Source of the DNA: CAZIPE01 sp964541305
GTDB taxonomy: Bacteria; Patescibacteriota; Saccharimonadia; Saccharimonadales; UBA7683
Direction: 5' to 3'
Assembly (NCBI GenBank): GCA_964541305.1
Contig: CAZIPE010000010.1
Coordinates: forward strand, 1-36,287
DNA length: 36,287 bases
Position numbers and translations under genes: made by a program. A model generated the notes under the pieces. That model worked only from the letters and a program-made list of their open reading frames with translations. It ran no database searches and was not told where the DNA came from. Below are positions 1 to 6,641 of the stretch, one piece after another. Positions within the stretch are counted from its first letter, which is position 1. Each line of letters begins with the position of its first letter.

Positions 1-8
1 AAAAGGTG

Positions 9-37
9 TTGACTTATAAATTAATATGTATTACAAT
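9..37 (+). promoter_or_regulatory. Sigma-70-type promoter of the sigma-4/HARE-HTH gene
   Basis: A -35 box TTGACT (9-14) and a -10 box TACAAT (32-37) are separated by 17 nt. The inferred start near 44 leaves a leader of about 37 nt carrying a Shine-Dalgarno-like AGAGGA ahead of the ATG at 81. This gene therefore has a conventional leader, unlike many others in the window. Confidence 0.7.
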
Positions 38-80
38 ATAGATAATCAATTCAATTAACGAGCTGAGAAGAGGACAAAAC

Positions 81-1112
81 ATGGACGAATCAACCAAACT
101 CGACATCAAAGTAGCTGCCAAAGATATCTTGAGCACTATTGAAAGAGAGCGCGAACGTGAAATTATCGCACGTCGCTTTGGTTTATACGATCGGAAAGAA
201 ACCCTCGAGCAAATAGGGGAGCTCCTTGGCATCACTCGTGAACGCGTCCGACAACTTGAAAAGGCTATTTTAATTCGTCTTCGTGCCAGTGCCGAAAAAG
301 ACATGCCCCATATTGCACAGATTGAAAAAGAATTTATTAAAGAACTCTCAGAGATGGGTAGAGTAGCTCGCGTAAGTGATCTTGCAAAGAAACTTACAAA
401 AGATGGCGATGACCGAGATAAATCTCACGTTGCCTTTTTGGGCAGTCTTGCTCCCGCCATTACACTTGTCGATGAAAACGATGACTATCACCAAGCTCTT
501 GCGATTAAAGAGTACCATGATGAAAAAACCGTCAAAGCTCGCGTAGATAATGTCGTTAAGACCATAAAAGAGTACGGCAAACCACTTACTATCGAACAAC
601 TTTACGAAAAGCTTTCTGGCTACGAACACCCCGACCACGTGCGTGCGACAGCAAGCATCAGCAAGCACCTAACTCATCTGAAAGATCAGTGGGGAATGGT
701 CAAATGGCCACTCGTTAACCCTAAGAACATTCGTGATAAAATCTACGTTATTTTGCAAGAAAATGAAAAGCCAATGCACTTTTCTGAAATATCCGGTGCT
801 ATCAAGAAGTCTGATTTCAAACGCAAAGATGTAACCACTCAGGCAATCCATAACGAACTTATTAAAGACAAGCGTTTCGTGCTCATTGGCCGTGGCATCT
901 ACGCTCTAAACGAATGGGGCTATAGCAAAGGTACGGTTTCAGATATTATCACTAAGATCTTAAAGAAATCTAAAGAACCTATGCACCGCGACGATATCGT
1001 TAAAGAAGTACTCAAAAGCCGTCAGGTAAAAGAAACAACTATTCTTTTAAATCTTCAGGGCAAACCACAGTTCAAGCGTGTTGCGAAAGCAACCTACGAA
1101 CTCGCTGCCTAA
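81..1112 (+). CDS. Sigma-70 region 4 / HARE-HTH domain transcription regulator
   Basis: The 343-residue protein begins with a sigma-70 region 4 helix-turn-helix (about residues 15-70), with the typical pattern ARRFGLYDRKETLEQIGELL followed by GITRERVRQLEKA. No region 2 or 3 is visible, so it lacks the parts that bind and melt a -10 element. The C-terminal half (about 205-283) resembles the HARE-HTH winged helix of the RNA polymerase delta subunit, with MHFSEISGAI and FVLIGRGIYALNEWGY. A second winged-helix-like unit (about 284-340, MHRDDIVKEVLKSR) follows. The family suggests a protein contacting RNA polymerase and DNA, acting as an accessory regulator rather than a full sigma factor; this is inference. 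It has its own consensus promoter and an SD. A small membrane protein gene lies 53 nt downstream with its own promoter. Confidence 0.75.
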   Translation: MDESTKLDIKVAAKDILSTIEREREREIIARRFGLYDRKETLEQIGELLGITRERVRQLEKAILIRLRASAEKDMPHIAQIEKEFIKELSEMGRVARVSDLAKKLTKDGDDRDKSHVAFLGSLAPAITLVDENDDYHQALAIKEYHDEKTVKARVDNVVKTIKEYGKPLTIEQLYEKLSGYEHPDHVRATASISKHLTHLKDQWGMVKWPLVNPKNIRDKIYVILQENEKPMHFSEISGAIKKSDFKRKDVTTQAIHNELIKDKRFVLIGRGIYALNEWGYSKGTVSDIITKILKKSKEPMHRDDIVKEVLKSRQVKETTILLNLQGKPQFKRVAKATYELAA

Positions 1113-1150
1113 CCCCCCCAACCAGATACAGCAGGCTTGTGCCTATACGG

Positions 1151-1159
1151 TGATATAAT
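1151..1159 (+). promoter_or_regulatory. Extended -10 promoter for a leaderless start at 1166
   Basis: TGA-TATAAT (TATAAT at 1154-1159) is an extended -10 element. Exactly 6 nt (AGGTGC) separate it from the ATG at 1166, so transcription should begin at or next to the start codon. Confidence 0.6.
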
Positions 1160-1165
1160 AGGTGC

Positions 1166-1459
1166 ATGACATTACTGCAAATCATACTCGCCTGGTGGTT
1201 CTGGCTACCAATTGTGATTATATTAGGTGTGTTAACCTACCGTAATAAAAAACAAGCTGAAAAGATCATCGCAGAGCGCGAAAAAGCGCACAAGAAGGCT
1301 GTAGAGGCACAAATCCACCATTCTAACGATAAACCGCGTGCTGGAGCCCCTAAAACGGCTTCAAAGGCTGACTTGGCCGATACTGTACCTGAAACTTTCC
1401 TGGCGAACCTTAGTCTTCGTGGTATTCATAAGCAAAAAAGTAAAATCAAAAAGAAATAA
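1166..1459 (+). CDS. Small single-pass membrane protein, function unknown
   Basis: The 97-residue protein has one hydrophobic segment near the N-terminus (about residues 4-24, rich in W, L, I). A lysine/glutamate-rich cytosolic helix follows (about 27-50), then a basic tail ending in KSKIKKK. This suggests an N-out, C-in anchor with a nucleic-acid- or membrane-surface-binding tail, but no family is recognised. The start is supported by a TATAAT exactly 6 nt upstream, implying a leaderless transcript. It is the last plus-strand gene before a long gene-free region. Confidence 0.6.
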   Translation: MTLLQIILAWWFWLPIVIILGVLTYRNKKQAEKIIAEREKAHKKAVEAQIHHSNDKPRAGAPKTASKADLADTVPETFLANLSLRGIHKQKSKIKKK

Positions 1460-1491
1460 TCTTTATACCTAGCGAGGGCGGGGGACTAAAC

Positions 1492-1638
1492 AGAACATTA
1501 TACGAACATTGAGAATTCCGATAATTCGCTTTATCGACATGGAGGAGCAGTTGCTGTAGAACAATGATGTCTCGCTCATTCGCTTCCAAGAAAACATTCA
1601 ATCCACAAAAATGTCCATACGAACATTTTACGAACATT
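1492..1638 (+). repeat. Two tandem pairs of (A)CGAACATT repeats
   Basis: AGAACATT at 1492-1499 and ACGAACATT at 1502-1510 are 10 nt apart. ACGAACATT at 1619-1627 and again at 1630-1638 are 11 nt apart. Spacing of one helical turn within each pair is typical of sites bound by a dimeric or cooperative DNA-binding protein. A related third pair lies at 2174-2191. Confidence 0.5.
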
Positions 1639-1802
1639 TTAGTTGGGCATACAGAATGTAGAAACACAACTCACAAACTGCTTAGAAAGAATATAAATAT
1701 GAAACACTAGAAGAAGAGGGAGCAAACACAAAAAATTAAGTGAAGTATCTAAAAAGCAGATGTACAAGCATAAGAATAGTTGAGTATACATACAACTTTA
1801 GG

Positions 1803-1840
1803 CAATATATCTTATGTCGCACAATATATCTTTTACGACA
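1803..1840 (+). repeat. Tandem 19-nt repeat, two copies
   Basis: The units at 1803-1821 and 1822-1840 both start CAATATATCTT and end CA, with a variable middle. They lie just upstream of the TATAAT at 1848-1853. They could be an operator for the candidate RNA downstream. Confidence 0.45.
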
Positions 1841-1859
1841 CTGTAGCTATAATCACATA

Positions 1860-2054
1860 TTATCTACTTATACCTTCTCAGTGGAGTAGTGCTTTTCAAT
1901 ACAGCACAAAAACTCGCATATAGTAGCCTCCGTTGCACACTCAGTACGTCTGATCACTATGCGAATCCGGGCTGACCGGCCTTATCATTGCAACGCGTTG
2001 TGTGTAGATGCATATTTGACTTTTCCACAGTACGTTGTGAAAAGTTGCTTTTTT
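1860..2054 (+). ncRNA. Candidate structured non-coding RNA, about 195 nt
   Basis: A TATAAT (1848-1853) would start transcription near 1860. Paired segments follow. GTGCT/AGCAC forms a short hairpin around 1889-1907. TCGCATATAGT (1914-1924) pairs with ACTATGCGA (1956-1964) with a 2-nt bulge. Within that, TCAG (1941-1944) pairs with CTGA (1950-1953). CGTTGCA (1931-1937) could pair with TGCAACG (1989-1995), making a pseudoknot or an alternative fold. The end is a hairpin plus T6 at 2019-2054. No match to RNase P RNA, tmRNA or SRP RNA is recognised. No good -35 box is seen. Confidence 0.35.
2019..2054 (+). terminator. Rho-independent terminator candidate (+ strand)
   Basis: ACTTTTCCACA (2019-2029) pairs with TGTGAAAAGT (2036-2045) with one bulged C and a GTACGT loop. 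After TGC comes a run of six T (2049-2054). The stem is only moderately GC-rich. It could end the candidate RNA upstream. Confidence 0.5.
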
Positions 2055-2173
2055 GACATTTTCATACTCTAATGTTTTTATACTACACTCTCCCCTTGTT
2101 CGTTAGTAAAAGGCACTATATTTGCTTTTTCTCAATTTCGTTTTTTTATATGCTTTTTTAACATAAAGATAAG

Positions 2174-2191
2174 TCGAACAAATTACGAACA
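2174..2191 (+). repeat. Third CGAACA repeat pair
   Basis: TCGAACA (2174-2180) and ACGAACA (2185-2191) are 11 nt apart, like the pairs at 1492-1510 and 1619-1638. An inverted copy, TGTTCGT, lies at 2097-2103. Confidence 0.45.
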
Positions 2192-2238
2192 ACGTGGGTG
2201 AGTGAAGAAGTGTCTGGTATTAAATAGTTCTGGTTTAT

Positions 2239-3150
2239 CTACTTATAAAACGCTCTTCCTTGTAGCCTCAGATCAATATATTCCCGTGGTGTCACCTTCT
2301 TTTTAGCCAGATGCGTTAGTAGTGCTCTCAGCTCCCCCATTTGTGCGCCGAGAGTTCGTTCGGTACTCAGTTTCATGTAGTACTTCACCCCACCCGCCAG
2401 CGCTACCCTCACCTCTCGGGTTGAACTAGGGATAATTACCTTGCTGACCTCTGTTTTATTTGAGTAAACGCTCTTTATCTCGGCTGGCAGGGCACCAATA
2501 AGTCCCATAACATCCTGACTAAGGGCAGAGCTACCCGATTCGAGCACCGCTCCGCTTTGGTCATCAATCTGTATAAGCCTTTTTTGTGATGCATCAGAAA
2601 GCCGGGCTGAAAATAACACCCCCTGGCTATCAACGTAGCGAGCCTCCTTAGCTACATCTTGCCAACGATATAATGGTTTTCTGAGAGCTATACGTACGGT
2701 AAGTGTATCTTTTATCGGGGTGAGTGTGCTCGTCGTGGCTTGCGATATTTCTGGATGTTTCTTTTGAATATATTCCTTAAAATTAGTTGTATCGAGCAAC
2801 CAGCTTTGTCGCAAGGGTACATTTTCACCGAGGTACTCATCTATAGTTGCCTGGTAGACTGCGGATTCTTGAGCATTTAACGGATCGGAAGGATCAATCT
2901 GAACAGTGCGAAGTGACATGCGTTGTATGAATATCACACCCAAAACAAATACACCAAAAATTGCTACCCACACAAAACGTCGTCGTCGCAGGACCGCATG
3001 TTCTTGTGTAATTAGACGTTGCGACGCTACCTGCTGGGTGCGCATAGTCTGACGCTGTAAACGCGAGGGAACGCCAGCGTTGCGCCGGAAGCGACCTTCT
3101 TGCTCAGGAGATGACGAACGCCCAGATTTAGATGTGTGTTTTAAGCGCAT
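2239..3150 (-). CDS. ftsQ: Cell-division protein FtsQ/DivIB (POTRA domain)
   Basis: The 303-residue protein has a basic cytosolic N-terminus of about 50 residues, one membrane span (about 53-72) and an extracytoplasmic part starting with a POTRA-like segment (about 75-160). This is the layout of FtsQ/DivIB, which links FtsL, FtsB and FtsI at the septum. Sequence signatures are weak, as is usual for FtsQ; the main support is topology plus position directly after murG in a dcw cluster. A TATAAT at 3162-3167 lies 11 nt before the ATG, suggesting an extra internal promoter giving a very short leader. The gap to murG is 45 nt. It is the last gene of the cluster; ftsA and ftsZ do not follow. Confidence 0.75.
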   Translation of the reverse strand: MRLKHTSKSGRSSSPEQEGRFRRNAGVPSRLQRQTMRTQQVASQRLITQEHAVLRRRRFVWVAIFGVFVLGVIFIQRMSLRTVQIDPSDPLNAQESAVYQATIDEYLGENVPLRQSWLLDTTNFKEYIQKKHPEISQATTSTLTPIKDTLTVRIALRKPLYRWQDVAKEARYVDSQGVLFSARLSDASQKRLIQIDDQSGAVLESGSSALSQDVMGLIGALPAEIKSVYSNKTEVSKVIIPSSTREVRVALAGGVKYYMKLSTERTLGAQMGELRALLTHLAKKKVTPREYIDLRLQGRAFYK

Positions 3151-3161
3151 TATTACTGTTA

Positions 3162-3167
3162 ATTATA
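3162..3167 (-). promoter_or_regulatory. Internal -10 box upstream of ftsQ
   Basis: TATAAT on the minus strand, 11 nt before the ftsQ ATG. No clear -35 box is seen. It may let ftsQ be expressed separately from the upstream dcw genes. Confidence 0.4.
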
Positions 3168-3195
3168 CCGTATATGTTTATATTATTCTCGCTGG

Positions 3196-4368
3196 TCAAC
3201 GAACACGCTTCTCTGCTACATGCACGATTGCTGTAGCTAAATCTGCGGCAGCTTGTGGTCGGGCAAAGTTGTGAAACAGGTTAGCAGCATATTTCTTAGC
3301 TTGATCTGAATCTTTTACCAGAGATTCGGTGGTTGAAATCAGCATTTCAGGATTCAACTCAAGCTGTTGTTCGTCAAGCACTACAGCCGCGCCCGCCTCT
3401 TCAAACATTTTTGCGTTCTTTAGCTGATGTCCGCCCGTCAGAAAGCGACTTGGAATGGTAATAACGGTCTTTTTGGAGTTTGCAAACTCCTGCATTGCAG
3501 TCGCACCGGTGCGACTAATAACGATGTCAGCAGCGAGTACATACGGTGTTAAATCAACAAACTCAACAATCTGCCAACGTTTTTGCTGGGTTTTTGATAA
3601 TCTATTTCGCTCATCACGAACATCCGCTGATTTTCCTCGACCAGTCACCTGAATTATCTGCCATCCCCTCTCCAGAAACCCCTCCCCTACTCTACTTACA
3701 ATTGAATTTAAGGTTGACGCTCCTGTTCCCCCGCCTGTTATTAACAGGAGTGGATCGTTACGTTCAAAACCAATCTGGTGCTTAAGGGTACTTTGCTGCG
3801 ATCCACCTATTGGTTCATATTTGTCACCTACTGGAATTCCGGTATATACCGTTTTTTTCTTGGGATAATCGTAATATTCAGTGGGCATACCGGTTGCAAT
3901 CACCCTCGCCCAACGCGACAGCAGACGGCTCGCTAACCCCGGGTGCGTATCTGAATCGTGAATAACCAGTGGTACCCTCAGCACATGTGCCATCACGCCA
4001 ATTGGCACCGAGACCGAGCCTCCTTTTGCAAATACGACATCTGGCCGTTTAGCTAAGATGTGAACGAATGATTGAATAAAACCAATTGCGAGTGCAAAGA
4101 TGTCTAAAATGTTCTTTAGAAGCGTCGGAAAATGAGTAATGTGCCAGAAAAATGATTTGCCGTTATAACGGCGTAACTTTCCTGAATATATCTTTTTTAA
4201 ACGAATGGTAGATATATCATTAAATATCTTTTGGGCATCGCTATAGAAGCGCCGGTCAGTGATGACTTTTATCTGGACGTCAGGGTGATTTTTTTGAATC
4301 TCCTTAGCGACCGCTTTGAGTGGCGTAACGTGACCGCCCGAGCCCCCGCCGACCATGAGTATTTTCAT
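3196..4368 (-). CDS. murG: UDP-GlcNAc:undecaprenyl-PP-MurNAc-pentapeptide transferase MurG
   Basis: MurG adds GlcNAc to lipid I to make lipid II on the inner face of the membrane. The 390-residue protein opens with the GT28 glycine-rich loop GGGSGGHVTPL (about residues 7-17). It contains VIHDSDTHPGLASR in the acceptor domain, GGGTGAST at the start of the donor domain, SRTGATAMQEF, and GGHQLKNA, matching the Q-x-x-N-A motif that contacts the nucleotide sugar. The start at 4368 (MKILMVGG) is chosen over an ATG 15 nt earlier because GGAGG lies 8 nt upstream of it. The gene overlaps the end of ftsW by 65 nt, a longer overlap than elsewhere in the cluster. Confidence 0.93.
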   Translation of the reverse strand: MKILMVGGGSGGHVTPLKAVAKEIQKNHPDVQIKVITDRRFYSDAQKIFNDISTIRLKKIYSGKLRRYNGKSFFWHITHFPTLLKNILDIFALAIGFIQSFVHILAKRPDVVFAKGGSVSVPIGVMAHVLRVPLVIHDSDTHPGLASRLLSRWARVIATGMPTEYYDYPKKKTVYTGIPVGDKYEPIGGSQQSTLKHQIGFERNDPLLLITGGGTGASTLNSIVSRVGEGFLERGWQIIQVTGRGKSADVRDERNRLSKTQQKRWQIVEFVDLTPYVLAADIVISRTGATAMQEFANSKKTVITIPSRFLTGGHQLKNAKMFEEAGAAVVLDEQQLELNPEMLISTTESLVKDSDQAKKYAANLFHNFARPQAAADLATAIVHVAEKRVR

Positions 4369-5584
4369 CTGACGCTCCTCCATTAGTTAGTTTCTCATCA
4401 ATTCGACCCAAATTGATATAGCGCGAAATATTAAACACAACGCCAAGTGCGGCCATACTAAAGACTAAACTTGTACCACCAAAACTAAGAAACGGCAGTG
4501 TCACGCCAGTAAGTGGCATGATTCCTAGCATTGCACCAACATTTACAAATGCCTGAATTGCCATCCAGGCAAACACACCAACACAAATCAGCTGTAGATA
4601 ATGATTTGGCGCTCGTTGGCTGACATACAAAATTCGCATTAACAGTGCGCCGTACACCGCAAAAACACACAGCACGCCAATGAAGCCAAATTTCTCGGCC
4701 ATAACCGCGAAAATCGAATCGTTAGCCGCTTCTGGTAAATAGCCGTATGCTTGTACGCTTCTGCCGAGACCCTTGCCAAATACTCCCCCACTACCCACCG
4801 CAATGAGCGCTTGATTGATATGATAGCCACTATCTTCGACATCTGCAGATGAATTCAAAAACGTAAACACTCGTTCCCGACGATGTTGGAACGGCAAAAT
4901 TGCCAGAGCCGCGGCGACTATAATAAGCGCGGTTATTTTAACAAAAGAAAGCTTGTTGATGCCAGCTACGTAAAGCATGGTCAGCATAATCGCAACAATT
5001 GGAATCATGGTCCCAAGGTCACGTTGAATAATTACGATCTCCAAACCAACGAGTGCCATAACACCAAGGAAAACGCGCGTGGTCGATCCTTCATTTATTC
5101 TATCTTCGCGCATACGGTGGGCAAAAAACATGGCAAATGAAAAAACGAGCGCAAATTTTAGAATTTCTGCTGGCTGGTAATTAATCGGGCCAATATGTAT
5201 CCAGCGCGTTGCTCCAAGATGAGTAATACTGAACGCGGGTATAAAAAGTAACAAAAACGACAAGACTGCAGCAATTATCAAATATTTTTGTATGTGCACC
5301 CACCATTTCAGGGGTAACAGTGAGGTGGCAAAGAAAACACCAAAGCCAAGCAGTAAGAATGTGAGCTGTCGATACATAAAGTGATTACTATCTACGCTCC
5401 CCTTCAGCTGGGCGCTGATGGCGGGACTGACAGAATATATAACTACCAACCCAATGGCAACCAAAAGCATCATGGCAACTAAGAGGCCATAATCTGGCCG
5501 ATGTTTGCGACCTATTGCCGAATGAAACGGCTGTGAAGAGGTTTTTGGAGCTTTCGTGCGCCTAAATGAGGTGCTTGGGTTCAT
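4304..5584 (-). CDS. ftsW: Septal peptidoglycan polymerase FtsW (SEDS family)
   Basis: FtsW polymerises lipid II at the septum together with its partner transpeptidase FtsI. The roughly 426-residue protein has about ten hydrophobic segments. It shows SEDS hallmarks: a PAEILKFALVF loop, QRDLGTMIPI, and the late motif PLTGVTLPFLSFGGTSL. The start is set at the ATG at 5582-5584, which overlaps the mraY stop as ATGA; a longer frame reaching 5683 would lie inside mraY. The C-terminal tail is basic and overlaps murG. A basic 40-residue cytosolic stretch precedes the first span. Confidence 0.92.
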   Translation of the reverse strand: MNPSTSFRRTKAPKTSSQPFHSAIGRKHRPDYGLLVAMMLLVAIGLVVIYSVSPAISAQLKGSVDSNHFMYRQLTFLLLGFGVFFATSLLPLKWWVHIQKYLIIAAVLSFLLLFIPAFSITHLGATRWIHIGPINYQPAEILKFALVFSFAMFFAHRMREDRINEGSTTRVFLGVMALVGLEIVIIQRDLGTMIPIVAIMLTMLYVAGINKLSFVKITALIIVAAALAILPFQHRRERVFTFLNSSADVEDSGYHINQALIAVGSGGVFGKGLGRSVQAYGYLPEAANDSIFAVMAEKFGFIGVLCVFAVYGALLMRILYVSQRAPNHYLQLICVGVFAWMAIQAFVNVGAMLGIMPLTGVTLPFLSFGGTSLVFSMAALGVVFNISRYINLGRIDEKLTNGGASDENTHGRRGLGRSRYATQSGR

Positions 5585-6633
5585 AGGGTAACAAAACCTC
5601 CCCAAACGGCCAGTAGGATGCCTGCAGCGGCGGCTACCTGCCCTAGCACCCAAAAGCGCATAGTCACCTTTGTTTCTGGCCAACCCGATGCTTCAAAGTG
5701 ATGATGAATTGGTGCCGAAAGGAATACTTTTCTTTTTAAGACTTTTTTGGATGAAAGTTGCAGGACAACCGAAACCACCTCACCAACAAAGACAATGCCG
5801 ATAATCGGCAGAAGCAATATGGTATTTGTCATAATCGCCACTACCGCCAAACCAGTACCGAGCGCAAAACTTCCTACATCACCCATAAAAAAACGGGCTG
5901 GATAAATATTAAACCACACGTAACTAAGCAATGTTCCGACAATCGTAAAACAAAACCCCGCAAGACCAAAGTTGCTTTGCAAGAATGCAATTAAACCAAA
6001 CGCACCATAGGCAGAAATAAGTAGCCCGCCCGCAAGACCATCCAGTCCATCCGTGATGTTAACCGCATTTGCCGTACCCACCACCACGAACACAATGAAC
6101 GCAAGTAACAGAGGGCCGCCTATCATAAGCTCCCCATCAAAAGGTATATGAATGGCACTATACCCAAGTTTTACAACAAACCAATATGCGAGTCCGGATG
6201 CAATAAGAACCATCAACACAAATTTCAATTTTGAGCTTAAGCCACCCGTTCCCGAACCATTAGTGCGAAGATTGATAACATCATCCAAAAGTCCGAGTAC
6301 GCCCGCACCTATCATGGCCGCAAGTGGCAAATACGTTTGTCCCCTATCAAGGTTGAACGCTAGTGTTACGCCAGCCAAAACCAACAAGCCTACAATCCCG
6401 GCCATTGTTGGAATGTGTCGGCGATGCTTCTCGGCATGCATTTTGCTAAATACGGCTGCCTTTTCTCCACTAATAGCATCGGTGCGTGGACGCTTCCACC
6501 ATTTATATCTGTAGGCTAAGGTCGTATATACAGGTGTCAATAAAATTGAACCCAGTAATCCACCCACACCGAGCAACATAAGAGGTCGCAGATTGTCGAG
6601 TATTGCCTGTACGGTAAGTGTGGTTTGATTCAT
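5581..6633 (-). CDS. mraY: Phospho-MurNAc-pentapeptide translocase MraY
   Basis: MraY transfers phospho-MurNAc-pentapeptide to undecaprenyl phosphate, giving lipid I. The 350-residue, multi-span protein has the family motifs KHRRHIPTMAG, LGLLDDVINL, NAVNITDGLDGLAGGL, FMGDVGSFALG and the terminal IHHHFEASGW. The aspartates and the HHH motif are those expected at the Mg/substrate site. An AAAGGA Shine-Dalgarno precedes the ATG, which sits 8 nt after ftsI. The stop overlaps the ftsW ATG. Confidence 0.95.
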   Translation of the reverse strand: MNQTTLTVQAILDNLRPLMLLGVGGLLGSILLTPVYTTLAYRYKWWKRPRTDAISGEKAAVFSKMHAEKHRRHIPTMAGIVGLLVLAGVTLAFNLDRGQTYLPLAAMIGAGVLGLLDDVINLRTNGSGTGGLSSKLKFVLMVLIASGLAYWFVVKLGYSAIHIPFDGELMIGGPLLLAFIVFVVVGTANAVNITDGLDGLAGGLLISAYGAFGLIAFLQSNFGLAGFCFTIVGTLLSYVWFNIYPARFFMGDVGSFALGTGLAVVAIMTNTILLLPIIGIVFVGEVVSVVLQLSSKKVLKRKVFLSAPIHHHFEASGWPETKVTMRFWVLGQVAAAAGILLAVWGGFVTL

Positions 6634-6641
6634 AGCATCCT

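Larger units (their letters stand above)
1460..2238. other. 779-nt gene-free region between convergent genes
   Basis: No credible coding frame is visible; the 73-codon minus-strand frame at 1446-1667 has no family features. The region holds three pairs of CGAACA-type repeats, a tandem 19-nt repeat at 1803-1840, and a candidate RNA at about 1860-2054 ending in a terminator-like hairpin. It then becomes strongly AT-rich (about 2100-2170). ftsA and ftsZ, which often follow ftsQ in dcw clusters, are absent here. Confidence 0.7.

Noticed and set aside
1446..1667. 73-codon frame on the minus strand in the gene-free region
   Set aside because: No SD, no promoter at the right place, no family features, and it covers the CGAACA repeats; probably not a gene.
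1860..2054. RNase P RNA, tmRNA or SRP RNA identity for the candidate RNA
   Set aside because: The GAATCCGGGCT stretch faintly recalls an RNase P core, but the other conserved blocks are missing; no tRNA-like end or SRP tetraloop motif is seen.
1990..2200. Replication origin in the AT-rich region with a DnaA-like box
   Set aside because: Only one or two imperfect boxes, no dnaA or dnaN nearby; the hairpin plus T-run explains the sequence better.
4304..5683. FtsW start at 5683 giving 459 residues
   Set aside because: The extra 33 codons lie within mraY and are not hydrophobic or conserved-looking; the ATGA overlap at 5581-5584 is a better start.
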